NCBI GenBank assembly: GCA_916610825.1
Contig: OU744450.1
Span: forward strand, 24,408,430-24,472,429
Source of the DNA: Haliclystus octoradiatus
Taxonomy: Eukaryota > Cnidaria > Staurozoa > Stauromedusae > Haliclystidae
Length of the DNA stretch: 64,000 nucleotides
Direction of reading: 5' to 3'
In this document: piece after piece, positions 34,052 through 49,000 of the stretch
Layout of the letters: every line of letters begins with the position of its first letter
Position numbering within the stretch: the first letter of the stretch is position 1
The notes under the pieces: generated by a model
What the model saw: only the letters and a program-made list of their open reading frames with translations
What the model was told of the DNA's origin: nothing
The model's database searches: none
Program-made: the position numbers and the translations under genes

Positions 34052-37000
34052 ATGAACTTCCTGAGGGTTGGGAAAAAAGAGAATCAAAGACTAGAGCTGG
34101 TGCTGTATTTTATACGAACACCCTATCCCATGAATCAACATGGATTCACCCCTTTGCAGAACATGTAAGTTTACGCAAACAAACAAGCAGTTTTGCTTAA
34201 CAGATGAACCACAGTTTACCTCGTTAGCATCAACCACTGCAGCCTGCTTTGATGTTCTTGAGCCTCGGATTCATAGGACATCAGATCTTAAGAGAAGGAA
34301 GAAGGTTTTTGATTTCATCCAATTCAAACTTTTTTGTGAGCTCGCTGAATGTTTCGTCAGTTTCTCCAGACCTTCCTACTTAAGATTTGGAAAAACATTG
34401 AGATATTTGAAATTCCATATTTTTGGGATAAAGGTAGCGTACTCCCTGAAGGGGCTGCCCAATTGTAGGGGGTCTGAGGACATGCATTTTATTATGGATT
34501 TAAAATGGCTTGAAACGAAAATTTACAACAACATTTTGTATAATGTTGACACTTGCGCATGTAACTAAAACATAAAAGCAGTTTAGAAACAACACCCTGA
34601 ATAATCCAACAGAGTATAAGTTGAGCTGTTGAACATTAATTGGATTATCAAAGGGTTTTTTATACAGAAAGTATGGACATTTTCTCAAGATTGGATTTTG
34701 ATGTGAGAAAAGAAGAGAATCTGTGAGACCGTGTGAAGCAGTGTAAAAGCGTGAGACTCACAGAAAAGCAGTGAGACTTGGAAGGTCTGGTTTCTCGTCC
34801 ATAGCCACCATAGGACAACCTCCAGTTTGTATTAAAGCATAACATTGATTTTTATTTTTCATTTACCTTGCCAACTATTATGTTCTACTCTGTTTAATGT
34901 TTTGCTTTTCATCTGTATCAGAGAGTGGGTGTGCGTTCAATTTTATTTTACATCGCCACCAACACAAGAGATTACATTGATACGATGGGCGATTAAATAT
35001 AGCACCAATTGTTATGATGTTATGTGGTGGATATTAACTCATTAAGTAAGCTCGATTGTAATATTAAATTACAGTGAAACCTGTATATAACAGCCAGCTA
35101 CGAGAGGTAATTAAATTGACCATTATAGACAGGTGGCCTTTATATACAGGTTTGATTCAATAGAAAATACAATTTTAGACATAGCTAGAGTGACCACTAT
35201 AGGCAGGTGGCCAATGAATATAGGTGACCATTATAACAGGTTTGATTGTATATTGCAATGTGTCTTTATCCGTAGTGGAGTGTTAAATCAAGTAAAGGTC
35301 ATTCAAAGAAACCAAGAATAGAATGTGATGAGTCAATCAAGAATAGAAAGGAACCAATCACAAAGAAAATGCAAGGAAAGAGTAGAGATCGTTTAAGTAG
35401 AAAGAGACAATCGAATTCGATTGACTCAAAATCAGATCAAAACACAGTTCCTTTAATGTCAGTTAATACAAGACAAAAAATGAAGTATCTTAACAAATCT
35501 AATTCCGCAAGTCTTAGAAATAATGCCAACATGATACCACTAGGACGTGATAGAGGTATTGTAAAATCTAATCCAAGTAATTCTACACATGTTTTAAATA
35601 CAACTAAAACTGGTATATCTTTAAAAGATTTACAAGCTATGACAAAAATGTCTGCGGATATAAATTCAGTTATAATCAAAGATAAAGAACAACGTATAAA
35701 CATGGCGGTTAGAAGTAATGTCAACGGGAGAAGACCATCAGTTCCGACGTCAATACAACATTCTAAATCTCCTGTCAATAATTCAGATGATATGGAAGTA
35801 GATGATTACGAACATTACATGATGAATGAAATTGCTATTGCGGTATGTTGAACTACAGTGAAACCTGTATATAACGGCCAGCTGCGGGAGTTAGATAAAT
35901 TGACCACTATAGACAGGTGGCCTTTATACACAGGTTTGATCCAATAGAAAATACTATTTTAGACATTGTAAGAGTGACCACTATAATAGACAGGTGGCCG
36001 CTGTATAGAGGTGACCGTTATAACAGGTTTGGCTGTAGTTGTAATTAACCAGTATACTGCCATGTGAAGGATACACTGGAAACTGTTTATAACATGACCT
36101 TTTATAAGAGATTAATGTTTATAGCGTAGTGAATTTAACTGATCTTCCTAGTTAAATTTGATATCTTTCTTCTTACGAAACGAATAATTAGCTATAACGG
36201 AACATTTCCTATAGCATACTCTTTGAAAGCTCCTCAAGGATGTCATTATAAACATTTTCATAGTTTGTATTACAAAGATGACACACATGTGCTATAAAAC
36301 GCACAATCTAAAATGATCTAGGCATACTATAGTACACCATCAGATGATTGTTGTCATGACAACACACGTCATGATTGTCAGTTGTCTTGGAAACACAATT
36401 TTATTCCGTTTAACATCACATAATTTGCTGATAAATCCTAATTTGATGGAATGGAGCATTTCTTTCTGTTCAAATAAGCAAGACTTTGAATTTGAATCAT
36501 TGTAATAGTAGATTGAAGTTCATAGAATAATAATTTATTATACTAATAAATACTAAATTAAAATTCAGACATCTTTTAGTGTTTTGTTTTGCAAATGTTT
36601 TTCCCATTTCTATGAATATTTTATATGCATTTGAGCTAAGAAGGTTTTGAACTTAAAATTAGTCTTTGTAAAATTTGTACTGACTTCAACTACTGACTAC
36701 TACTGTAGTGATTCAATTGTTTGATTCGTTTAACATGTCTAGCTATGCTTTGTGAATTGATGTTGACGGAATTATTGAATAATAAATGTTGATGATATGT
36801 TTCTGAGTTCATGAACTATTAAATGGTTTGTGCGTATTTTCCATCAGCATTCACAATTGTATGTTGTATGCCCTTCTAGATTCAAGAACTTTCATTTGAT
36901 GTTCATGAACTGTTATACATGGGTCGAAAACATTTTTGAGTGCCTGCGACCACATAAGTTTGCCTTGAAAGTGCCTGCAAATATTTTACCGGAAATTTTT

Positions 37001-40000
37001 CTTGCCAAGCAATTTAAAAGTACTTTATTATACATAGAGCAATTAGTTTCATCCTTATACACCTTTTATTCTGTTTCATTAATTAATTAATAAACTTTAT
37101 GAATTATTCATAGCTTCAGAATACTTTTAGATTTTAGAAAAATGTGTCTGCAGGAATTCTATTGTTCAATAATTGTACCTGCAACCGTCGTTCCCAGTGG
37201 TCGCAACATTTTCTACCTCTGCTGCTATGTTAAAATCATGTAAAATACTTTTCTTAAAGCACACATTTGGAAAGTTCTTATGTATAACGATAGACTGTAA
37301 TAAGGAATCAACCTGTCGAAAACAGAATTTAGAGCTCTTATCGAGTTTGAGATATATATATATGTATTTGAAATTTAGAAAAAATAATTAACATACAGAA
37401 GGCAATAATTGCGCTAACTCTATATGGAGATTAAAATAATTTTTTATGTAGCCTAGTGCAATTACCAGACTTAGTTAACATAAGATTTGTAAGCTGACGC
37501 TTAAAAGCTGCTATGTTCGAACTATTTACAATATCCTCTGGTACATTGTTCCATTGAGGTATAACACAGTTGGTATAATATGATTGTACTAGACTAAATA
37601 ATGATGTTTTTATTATTGGTATTGTTATGCAGATTGATAAGTTCCGTGAAGATGCAGATGTACAAATGAAGCTATGTGAGGTATGATTTGCACAAATGAA
37701 TAACCCTCAATCTGTAGCTGTAAATAATGGTGTTGCAAATTCCTTTTTCAATTGTGCAGTCCTGTTACGAAACTCTCTTCCCAAATATTTGGCTGCGACA
37801 CAATCTTTTGTCAAATCAATACAGTGAAACCTGTATATAACGGCCAGCTACGAGAGGTAGATAATTTGACCACTATAGACAGGTGGCCTTTATATACAGG
37901 TTCGATTCAATAGAAAATACTATTTTATACATTGCAAGAGTGACCACTATAGACAGGTGGCCGCTTTATAGCGGTGACCGTTATAACAGGTTTAACTGTA
38001 TTAGCATATATAAATGAGTAAAATCTTTGAGCTTTGAGAGGGAATTTTTGAAAAATTCTTTTGCTAGAAATGCTAATGCTTACTTCCGTACACATGAATC
38101 AACAAATCAAATTGCAGGAAGCCATATGTTTGATTAATTATGACTTCCCATGTTATAATGATAATTTATAACTGTATATGAGATTTAAATGATATTATTA
38201 TTAAAAGGTACGATGTGCAAAATATATTCGGCGCAGAAAATAAGGTGTGAGGAAAAATTTGTAACTTTTAATTTTTGTAATTTTAAAGTCTTCTTTGATA
38301 ATTTCATCTGCATAATATTTTCATGCATTGATTATAATTATGTTGTATCTATTAAAGGAAGATAAACGACCTGTCAAGCCAAGAAATGTGAATTCTACAA
38401 GAAAATATACAGTAAGTGTTCGTTTAACGTTTTTGAATGTAGGCCTACTACTTGTATTACGATAATAGTTGAAATAAAACTAATTATATTGAGCGTAAAC
38501 TTACAAGTATAACCTACAGCTACGGCTACACAAATATATTTAACAGTAATTTATTGAGCCTGAGATCATTACCTGTTTTAGTCAATGATTAACAGGTCAG
38601 TTATTATGAATTAATATGATTTTTAATGTATTTTAATACATCAAAAACGCAATTATCCGTCATGAATTCTCACTGGATGCTAGTATGACGTTAATATCTT
38701 ATTTCTATACAACTATTTGTGTAAAGCTATATATTCTATCTAATATTTGTTATTCCTTTTAGGATAAACTTTATATTGTTGTTGATACTAATGTGTTGCT
38801 TGGACAGCTCGATTACGTTTTGTTATTGAAAGATATGTCGTTTCCAGGTAGGTTCAATTCTTCCTATACACCAACAAAAACTTTAACTAAAGCCCTGTGC
38901 AAACTACGGCAACTTTTATGCAACCAATCTGTTTTTGTCTGACTCGTCTTTTTCGTGTTTTGAAGCAGTCTTTTCAGGAGCGGCTAAACGGCGCCAACTT
39001 TCATAAGATTTGGAACAACTCAGGCTGGGCTTAAAGGGAAGCCATGGATAAGCTCGACATTGGAAGAGCTCGATACCTTTCGAACAAAATGGTTCAAAAA
39101 GGATAACGAAAATGTTCGATAACAAAAATCCTTGGAAAGACTTAGATGGAAAATGTTTAATGGCCAACAAACACAATGCGACAAATAAAATACACGGTGC
39201 AACACGTCAAACAAAATCGAAAGACTAAACAACAAGGATTTTCGAAAAGGATTTAAAAGTTGTGCAAATGTTGCCGCGTTTGCCCCGGGCTTAAGAAGAA
39301 ATAGAACTGTATGTAACCACTGCACGACTCCCAACAGGGTCTGACAAAAGGTTCAGCCTTCTAGGATCCTAGAGGCATTTCAATATTTTCTTCTGAATTT
39401 TGTTTATTGTAAGTTTGATTGATAAATAACAAAAATATGGTTTGGATAAGTTAATGTGTCATGTGTGTATGGTTTTCATTATGTATTCTGTCTGATGATC
39501 GTTGAATAATGTGAAACATTAAGTAACAGTAAAAATGGTGTGTCTTTCTTGACTCCATTATTATTAAATAACAAAAATATAAATTTTCTCCCGAATTTGC
39601 TGGAACCTTCCCGAATCTAGGATTCCAGGATTTCTACTTTTAACGGACCCTGTAGAAGTCTTCTACTAATGATATGACGCTGAGCTATGAAATGGAGATA
39701 TATTAAGGGTTTCTCAGTCGTATTCACATTTAGATTTTCATTCGTATAATCGGATATCATCAACACTAGAGGACTGTGAGGTCTCAGTAATTTGACCGCC
39801 CTGGCTATGAGACAATCAAAAGGCTTCAGAAAATCACTTCAATCAATCGTAGCAGCTCATGATTAATTTACTAACACATGTGCTTATATCATCAATATAG
39901 CACAGAAAGTGTTTGATAACTTTTTGATTAATACAGTGAGACCCGCTTAAGTGCAAAGCGACTTTGCATCCAATTTTAGTTGCGTTTATCCGGAATTCAC

Positions 40001-43000
40001 TGAAACAATAGCAAATTGAGAACAAAGGATAAAATGGTCAACAAGCCGAAATAAGTCAAAACAGAGGACAACAAATTCGATTCGATTTTGAACATACATC
40101 TGTAATAATTAATAATAGCAGCAAGAGTATATAAAGTATATTTATTATTTAAAACATTTACATTAGTAATTAAACTCAAGTGAAAAAAATAGTGCTACAC
40201 TGTATAATATTTGAATTGTAGATGGTTATCTGCTTCGTTTAGAAGTGTAGCGTTGTTTTTCAGGATCCGGCATACTTGAGTTAGTTCAACTGTGAAATGA
40301 CACAGGCAAGACTAATGATATCCGGTCGAAACAATAGAAACATGATCATTAAATGTCTATGGCTTTGACCCAGGCAAATGTCGCAGGCAAGAACGCAGGC
40401 AAATTTTGCTATGTGGGAACCAGGCTTTGAAATTTATTTCTCACAACTATTGAAATTAAACGAAACGTTTGCACATAAGCGGGTTTTGAACAAATAAATG
40501 AAAGAAATTGTTTGCAGATAAGCGGAAATTGCACTTGAATTGAAGTTATCTTGAATTTATTAGCAACGTTTGTATGGAAATATTTCGGCATTCAAGAGAT
40601 TAATTGCACGTAACCGGGATTTGTGCTTATCCGAATTGCACTTAAGCGGGTTACGCTGTACCAATTATTATTAAGTTTAAAAGTTACATATGAAGGCATA
40701 CAGGGCAATTTTAAATTTTCAATACTGTTATATAGATTTTTTGTCATTTTTAATTTGGATTTCAATTTATTAAGTTTGAGTTAGCTATATTCATTTTTTA
40801 CTTTTCAGCTGTAGGTCAGCCTGTATTGATAATTCCATGGATGGTGATGAAAGAATTAGATTATTTGAAGGTCAGTAGAAATAACGAGTTATGCTACAAA
40901 GTTATGCCTAGTGAGTATTGTGGCTCCTTACCCTATTCAAATTTTAAAATAGTACAATTATGCATTGTAGACAAAGCGCTACCTATCTAAAACGGCAGGT
41001 TCTCCTGGGCAGCTTGCGAAAAACTTTTCCAGAGTTCATGAACGTTAAATGGCTCCAAATTTTCATGAACCCTCACGAACAGTTCATGAACAGTTCATGA
41101 AAATTGGGGCCATTTAACATCCATGGACTGTTCATGAACTGTTCATGATCTCCTGAACAGTTTTTTGCGGGGAATTCATGTAAAAGTGTTCATGAAAATG
41201 AACTGAATAATTTTCTCGTTCCTTGTTTTGGTCAGATTTGTAGGGTCCAACAAAAGTAGGAATCGTGGAATCCTAGATTCTTGAAGGCTACACCAAGTTC
41301 AAACAAAGAAAATATATTTTTTGTGATTTACAGGCGAAACTCGACAACAAAAAATTCAGAAAAAATTGATATTTTGGTGATTTAAAGGCCAAATTTCAAC
41401 AACAAAAATTCAGAAGAAAATGTTGAAATGCTCTAGAATGCTAAACCTTTTGTTAAACCTCTTGTGCACCACAAAGCTATATCTCATAGAAACTGTGCAA
41501 CATTTGCTTCGTAAATAATTTAATAGTAGCACTGATAGTCAGCAGTTTCAGCATGCAGCAGATACCTGATACTTTCATTGATTCAAAAATACAAAACAAG
41601 CAATCAAAAATTGATCCAGCTAGCTAAATACCCCAAAGCCATCTATTTACACTTTTGCATGTGCCGCCAGTCACCTAATTTAATGGCTTTCATTTTCATT
41701 CCGTCAAAGCCAGGCTCGCAAAATTTGAACAAAGCGCACGGAAATAATATCATGAAAACGATAAACCTTTTAAAAGTTCAAAAGCGAAACCTCAGTTTCA
41801 ATGGAACATAATTGATGATTTTCAAGCCCCTAAAACCAGTATGTCCCAACTGTTATACATAATTGGCTCTGGGTAACCCTGATTAGCTTGTTCTCTCTCC
41901 TTTTATATAGGCCCACGGCCATATGTGTAACTTGAGTAGCAGATAGTTTGTTTGTTGTGGGGCCTTTGATTATGTCTGTATTGAGTCTATTCAGAGAATG
42001 ATGACCTGGAAATTCCAAGCATGATGACCTAGTTTGTTTCTAATGCTTTTGTATGTTGCTTTATTCTAGGTTTCTTCTACTAAATTACACACAGATCCTC
42101 GTAATAAGGTAAGTTCCCATAAATTCAAATCTGTTCAATTTTTATACTGTTGGTAGTTCCAATTTTCACTGACCATATAATAGTAATAATAATAATAATA
42201 ATATTTATCATAATTATTAGCCTATATTAATAAATGCTATTCCGAAACTTTTATTGATTTTGACACAACATTTCTTAACTAATGTTTTAGTATTAATAAT
42301 TTTTTTACAAACTTAGCAGCAAGCTATCGCAGTTGCTGTTTTCACCCAAGTGATTGGCTAGTTGGTACGTTTTAGAGTATGCACAAGGCTAATTGTTGGA
42401 TGTCCTTCCTGACACAAACCAATAGTGCTTCTGCCAGAGATTGAACCCAAGACCCTGCAGGTGTCACAAATGCAGACGTTGTTTAACACCATAGTTTATG
42501 CTGCAGCTTTTTCCTTCTTTGCAACAAAATAAGTTATGAAACTTGATCTACATAAATTGTTTATTTTTGCTAGAGTAAAACACAACCAGTTAATAGTTTG
42601 GCAAGGAGAGCAATTAATATCCTTCACACGTTGTTCAAAGATAAACATCCACGTGTTAGAGGTCAAACAGTAATGGAGGTATGTTGAACTATAGTCTCTG
42701 TGTGTTAGCAGGCATATAGTCTCATTATAGAAACCAACTACATCACATAGACACGTTATAGAAGTGTAATACTTCATAAATTACATATTTATTAGAACTA
42801 CAGTGGAACTCGGTTAATATCCCCCTCTTTTAAGTTCGACTGTAGTCTATAATTATTCTACTATCATCAGTGTCTGGCAAAAGCTTTAGTTGTCCTGGTT
42901 CTTGGAACACTTTCAACATTTCTTCTGATTATTTACGTGAGGTTTGATCTATAAATTGAAATATACATAGAGGGACTGCCAAACATTAGCTGTAGGGGAG

Positions 43001-46000
43001 AGCGGGGTGAATTGGAACAAATTTTCTTAAAAAAATTATTGCTCCAAAACGGCTCACGCAAAACTCACAATTTTGGTATCGATTTGTAGGAAATTGTCTG
43101 AAGTTTATAATGCAAAATACCTGAATATTGTCAAATCAAAGTTGAAACAATGTTTAAAGGAAGAATGACATTTTTTCAAAACCGCGATTTTGCGAAAATG
43201 TGGGGTGAAACGGAATGATCGCAAATTTACCATTATTTCATCGAGTTTGTTCAAATAAATTGAGTATCATAGCTATTGAGCCTTTAAAAATTGATATCAA
43301 CAATAATAAATTAGATAGATAAAGAAACTTACTTACAAATATAAATTTATAAGATTATTATTTTCCATTCGAAAAAATGCGTCTCCGTAAAACACGATAA
43401 CATTTTTCCGTACCAGTATAATTTTTCAAATTTCAGTTATAATTGAGAGAATATGAGTAAGGTTAATCATTCAAATGGGTTTTAATTAGATTTAACCAAT
43501 ATAATATGAATAAAACAACATTTAAGTTCATGCAGTCCTTCGAAAAAGTCGCTTTCCTTCCGAAGGTGTCAAATTCAAAGAAACCGCTCATGCAAATGTT
43601 TTGTTTACATTATAATTCACATTGATTCACGAGGGAAATAATGAGTCAAAACAAGACAATACAAACTCATTAATTTTACGTTGAAAATAAAACAACAAAT
43701 ACGTCAATGGTTCATAGAAATAATACAAGGCTATTTACTAATGAAAAGAGGCAATTGAACCAATTTAATGGATTAATTTGAATGATTTCTTCTTGGTGTG
43801 AAATCAAAGGCGGAGCAACAACAAAGCAAAGCAGTGTGAAGCCAGACTGTGATTGAAATGTTTCCCGCCGTGTTCCATTCAACCCCATCGTGAATCTTGC
43901 AACATAAACACTATTTACTAGAAAGTTTGTTGGAAAAGACAAAAATGACAACTGCCTACGTCATAACACGGAAATTCTCTATGCAATGGTATGCAATAAC
44001 ACCTGATGCGTGAAGAAATGAAAATAAAATCAAACGCGATGTGAAAAGCGAATGACTTGCATCACGCGTACAAATTTTCAAAGGCTTATAATATTTTATT
44101 TACTTTATGTATCGGAATGAAACTTTCCACAATGTTTAGACTATATAAGAACAATGTTCTGCTGTAATTTTGTAATTTTTGAGTCTCTAGAAGTTGTGTA
44201 TTCCGATTTACCCCCGTTCCATTTCACCCCGCTCTCCCCAAGGACTCACCGTTTTTGAGGGACTTGTCTTTTCCAGATTCTTGTGAAATTTACGTTGTCA
44301 ATTCAGAGATTTTCAAATTTTTTAGAACTTCTCCCTTTTTTGCTCGTAAAACCCACACTACCCCCCACCACCCTGGATCATTGATCATTGTACATAATGC
44401 TTGATATTACATTTAATACAATACATTCCCATCCGTGCTTGTCACAAGAACACACATCTCTTCACTCCATGATACTACACAATTTAGTTTGATTACAGTG
44501 TCATAACTTGCAAAACATCGCATCATTTTTTTACGTAATACAAAATGCAACAAACGTTTAACATAAGGCTAATATGCTGATCAGGTTTTCCCCTGTCTTC
44601 TAAAGGATGTGAGATTGTAGTAGATTCTTTTATAATAATTTATTTTTATTTTTGGAAACTTCCAACAATTCTGTAAGTTGAAACTTTTATTAGACCCTGG
44701 CCTTTTGAAATATTTGTTGGCAACAATTAGCACAGAATATTGTAGTGAATAATTGTAGACTATTAACAAGCAAATAATCAAAGAAAGTGTTCTGTGATTG
44801 GTTGGTATTTCTATGAGATGTGATTTCTACAGATGTGTCTATTTCTCACATCTGAAACTTATATATAAAAATTGACTTCCTATAAATCATTATCATAATT
44901 ATTTACAATATGATACAATTATTATTTATCTCAGGCAAATATATTGATTACTGGATTTCAAAAGGATAGTAACGACGATTGTATATTACATTGCTGTTTA
45001 GTTTTAAAAGAGAAAGGTAATGTCATCTTCTTATACTAATAATACTGTCTGTTTGTAAATAAGTTTTTTTTCTATATTTCTGTGTCTGTCCTTGACTTAT
45101 GTACGTCTTACTGGCGAAATAATACAGATAATCCGTTGTTTCTTATGGTTTTAAATGTTTTCATTGAAACGAAACTGACACAGTTATTAAAGGGGCAAAA
45201 TTGACCGGCGTCCGCTGCGAGTACAAGTTGAATTTATGCTTAGCGTAATTCAACCGTCTCGCTTTGAAACAATTGTTATACGCAGGCCTAACTTGTAATA
45301 AAATTCATGTCAACAATGAACATTGTGTTAGAACAATAAGCGGGCACGTGATCCTAAGTGCGTGGCGCCTGCCGGTCATTTTTGCTCCTTTAATGCATAA
45401 TCTTATAGCCTTCATATTTTTATATTGATGTAATATTGATGTAAAATTAAAGAGAAAGGTAATAACGTCATATCATAATTATTTTGACGTTGTGCGAGTG
45501 TTTCTATTCGCACAATCGATGCAATTATACGGTTACAATTTCATCAGCGTAAACATTTATTAGGCTATACAGTAGTGTTGTGTTATTGGAGTGTGACATT
45601 GATGAAATTTTAAATAGAATGTGAAATCACTAAACTTATTCAATTCACCAAGCGTGGTCATGCGATCTAAATGTCAAGCACAGCTTGACGCAAGTGGCAA
45701 GCGCTCAATCTGTTCCATACAAACACTTACTATTTCACTATTATACTTACTACTTACTGATCTACTGCTATGACGTACAAGACCTCATTTTAGTTGATTT
45801 TGGAAAGATTTTAATAAATTTAGATTTGAATTATTTGTACCGTAGCATCACATATTTTTGGTAATGTTGAATTATATTCTTGCCCGATTCATATGCTTTT
45901 TAAGTAAGAAGAGTTTGACCGCAAATATCAATGCTTTCTAGTCTGCATCAAGTTGTGATCCCACATTTTATGTACTAATAAAACAGGGAGAACAATTGAT

Positions 46001-49000
46001 GAAGATAGAAACTGTCAGAACTCTAAGCCTGTCAGAACCACATCTGGATTTAGCAAACGTTTCTAATAATATTTAACTCAAATATTATCATGTTTAAAAA
46101 GTGACTGACAAAATTGCAGAAATCTTGACACATACATGCAGAGTTTCACATTTATTGGTCTTAGAAGTTGTAGTCCTACTGAACTTTTATGATTTGGAAT
46201 AGGGGAAGACCTTATTATATACGCAACGAATTTAAAAAATCTGTAAACCTAATGAAAACATACTGAAATTAACTGAATATGCTAATTAATTGGGCTCTTT
46301 TCAGTAGCTTTCCAATTTTAAGGAGTGTTTCAGTAGTGTTTTTTTAGTAAAATTAGACTAATCTAGATTCACTTGTCTGGTGATTTGAAAATATGGTTTC
46401 AGTACTCAATCCCTCAATCCTATTCCAGTATGTTTTCAGAAGGTTTTCAGTAGCGATTCAGTATATCTAAGAGTGATAGTGTCATATTTGAGAATCTAAT
46501 TTTACAATTAAATTTCTAGAGATAATCATGCCTTAATTTTATAATCGTTATATAATTTTATGTCGTTAATTTGAGAAATACATAATAATTCTTATTTGAT
46601 ATGTTTTACAGCAATCAACGGTCATGTTGTGCTTCTGTCACAAGATAAGAATTTATGCAACAATGCGATGATACATAACGTGGAAACATTTCAAAAAGAT
46701 GTAAGTCCGTCACATTATCATCTATTAATGAATTTCTTATTATTAAACTCAATTATATGAAGTTGAACAAACTACCTTCAAGTTAAATTTGAGGATTCCC
46801 TGCTTGATTCGGAATGTCTATCTGTAATATTGTGCTCTATTGACACAAACAGCAAGTTTATTGATTCTATTTGTGCATATTGAATTATATCAAATATTTA
46901 TAATATTGATGTTTGTGTAGAATCACGCTTGAATATCTATTAGCAATCAAACTTTCTTACTATTCCCCATTTGGCACAAATAAGGAATGAAATAATAGGC
47001 GAGATGGGATATTAAGCGAGGTAGGAAAATCTACAGTCAAACCTGTTATAACAGTCACCTCTATATAGCGTCCACCTGTCTATAGTGGTCACTCTTGCAA
47101 TATTCTATATTAGTATTTTCTATTGAATCAAGCCTGTGCATAAAGGCCACCTTTCTATAGTGGTCAATTTATGTACCTCTCGTAGCTGGCCGTTATATAC
47201 AGGTTTCACTGTAGCATGTTTGACTGGCATACATATTTCTGTTTCAGAACATAAAGAATGGATTACAAAGCTTGACAAAGTCACAACATCTCTCAAGCCC
47301 TGAAAGCGATGGTAAGCCTACTAGGATAACATTCAGCTGTACATCGTTTACTAACCAAATGAGGCTAACATGGATAAATGATTTATGGAACCTACAGGGA
47401 ATAGGGCTGTGGTAGTAACAGTAGAAATCATCAGACAAATAGGCCATAGTATCTATGGAAGCTGAATGCTGTGGTAGATAATTCTGACTTGAAGTCTAAT
47501 ACTATCACTATGATCACTAAATGTCTGTTTTCCTGTTAACTGAGCTATGTATCAGTTCTTTGAAAAAAAGTTATGTATAACTTAAATGTTTCTGAATAAA
47601 TGATGATGATGATGATGATGATGATGATATCAAAATAATTAATGGCAAATTTACACATTCTTTACTGTTACTCAAGTTTCACGCATTTCACTGCAATCTG
47701 CAGACAGACTTTTACTCAATGGCAAATTTATGTATTTTTAAAAGTACAGAACTTTATATTATTTTAATGAAAGTAAACCAGATAAACATACTGAAGTCAA
47801 ACATCATGAACATAATAAACATATTTGACGAAATGATTATTTGATGAAAGCAATGTAAAGCCAATTTGGTATAGGTTTGTGGACTGTAATTTGAGAAGTG
47901 AGCGTTTGATTGTTACTGTGAGTAGAAAAAACAGTTTGCTGTTGATCAGGGAAATCTGGAGCAATAAATGAATAATCATTTCAGCCAAGAAAATCGGCAA
48001 AACCAAGGAAAACAAACAATTGCATCTCCCCCATGTTTTTTTTGCTTGGAATCTCAAAAGCTCTGTTAAATATCGTTTAAGGTACAATAATGTAGGAATG
48101 AGAAACCAAACGGAAGGCATTATGCACATACTATGCAGAAAAATAATAACAAAAATCTTCATTTTTTGTTATAATGTTCCGGAAAAAAAGCAAGGCAAAT
48201 CGACGATTTTATTCCCATCGGCGTCTATTTCGAAGAAACCATAATGACGGCAAAGCTAGTAGCTAATTAAATATTTTATGCAAACACATTTTTAATGAAA
48301 CACAACATTGTGCTAAGTAGTAAACATTGCATATTGGTATATCGAAGATTGTCATGTATTAGCCATATCGAGACCAGATATATCGCAACTCTGATACTTC
48401 GAACAGCACTACCTGAGAACCTGGTTCCCAGAAGATTAGACCAAATTAAGGAGATTTTTATTTATCAAGATTGTTTCATCATTTGAAACAATGATATTTG
48501 GATTTCATGCTTTCTATGTTTTAATAATCAAATTATCATGCTTCAAATTAAGTCAGAGACTTTCTCTAGAATTTTTATTTTAAAATCATTCCCAAACAAC
48601 TTTCAATCTAACAATGTGGTCGCTGGATCAAAACCTTTGTGACACCCTGTCTAAGTAAGATAGACCTGAATTGCTTCAATTGTTAACTGTATGCTTTGTT
48701 GTATAAAGATGTAGGTAGATTGCCATCAACAAATATAGATCATCATAAATCATCACATTCGTCTAAAAAAACTCAACCTGAATCTATCCTTTCTCACGTA
48801 AGTTTGATATAATTATTTTTCTTATTTTGTGCAATACAACATTGTTTGGTATATTATTTTTATTCTCTAAACGCTGCCTTGCACTTGTATAGGTATGCAA
48901 GCAATGATCTGGACAAATTAAATAAAAGCTTCTTATAAAAAATTGCTTATAAATAATTAAGCAACTTAGACAGTATTTCCCTACAGAAAGTGATGATACC

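Noticed and set aside
34140-34568. 142-codon open frame beginning in the WW exon
   Set aside because: It is in a different frame from the WW domain and runs through the splice donor into the intron; no recognisable domain.
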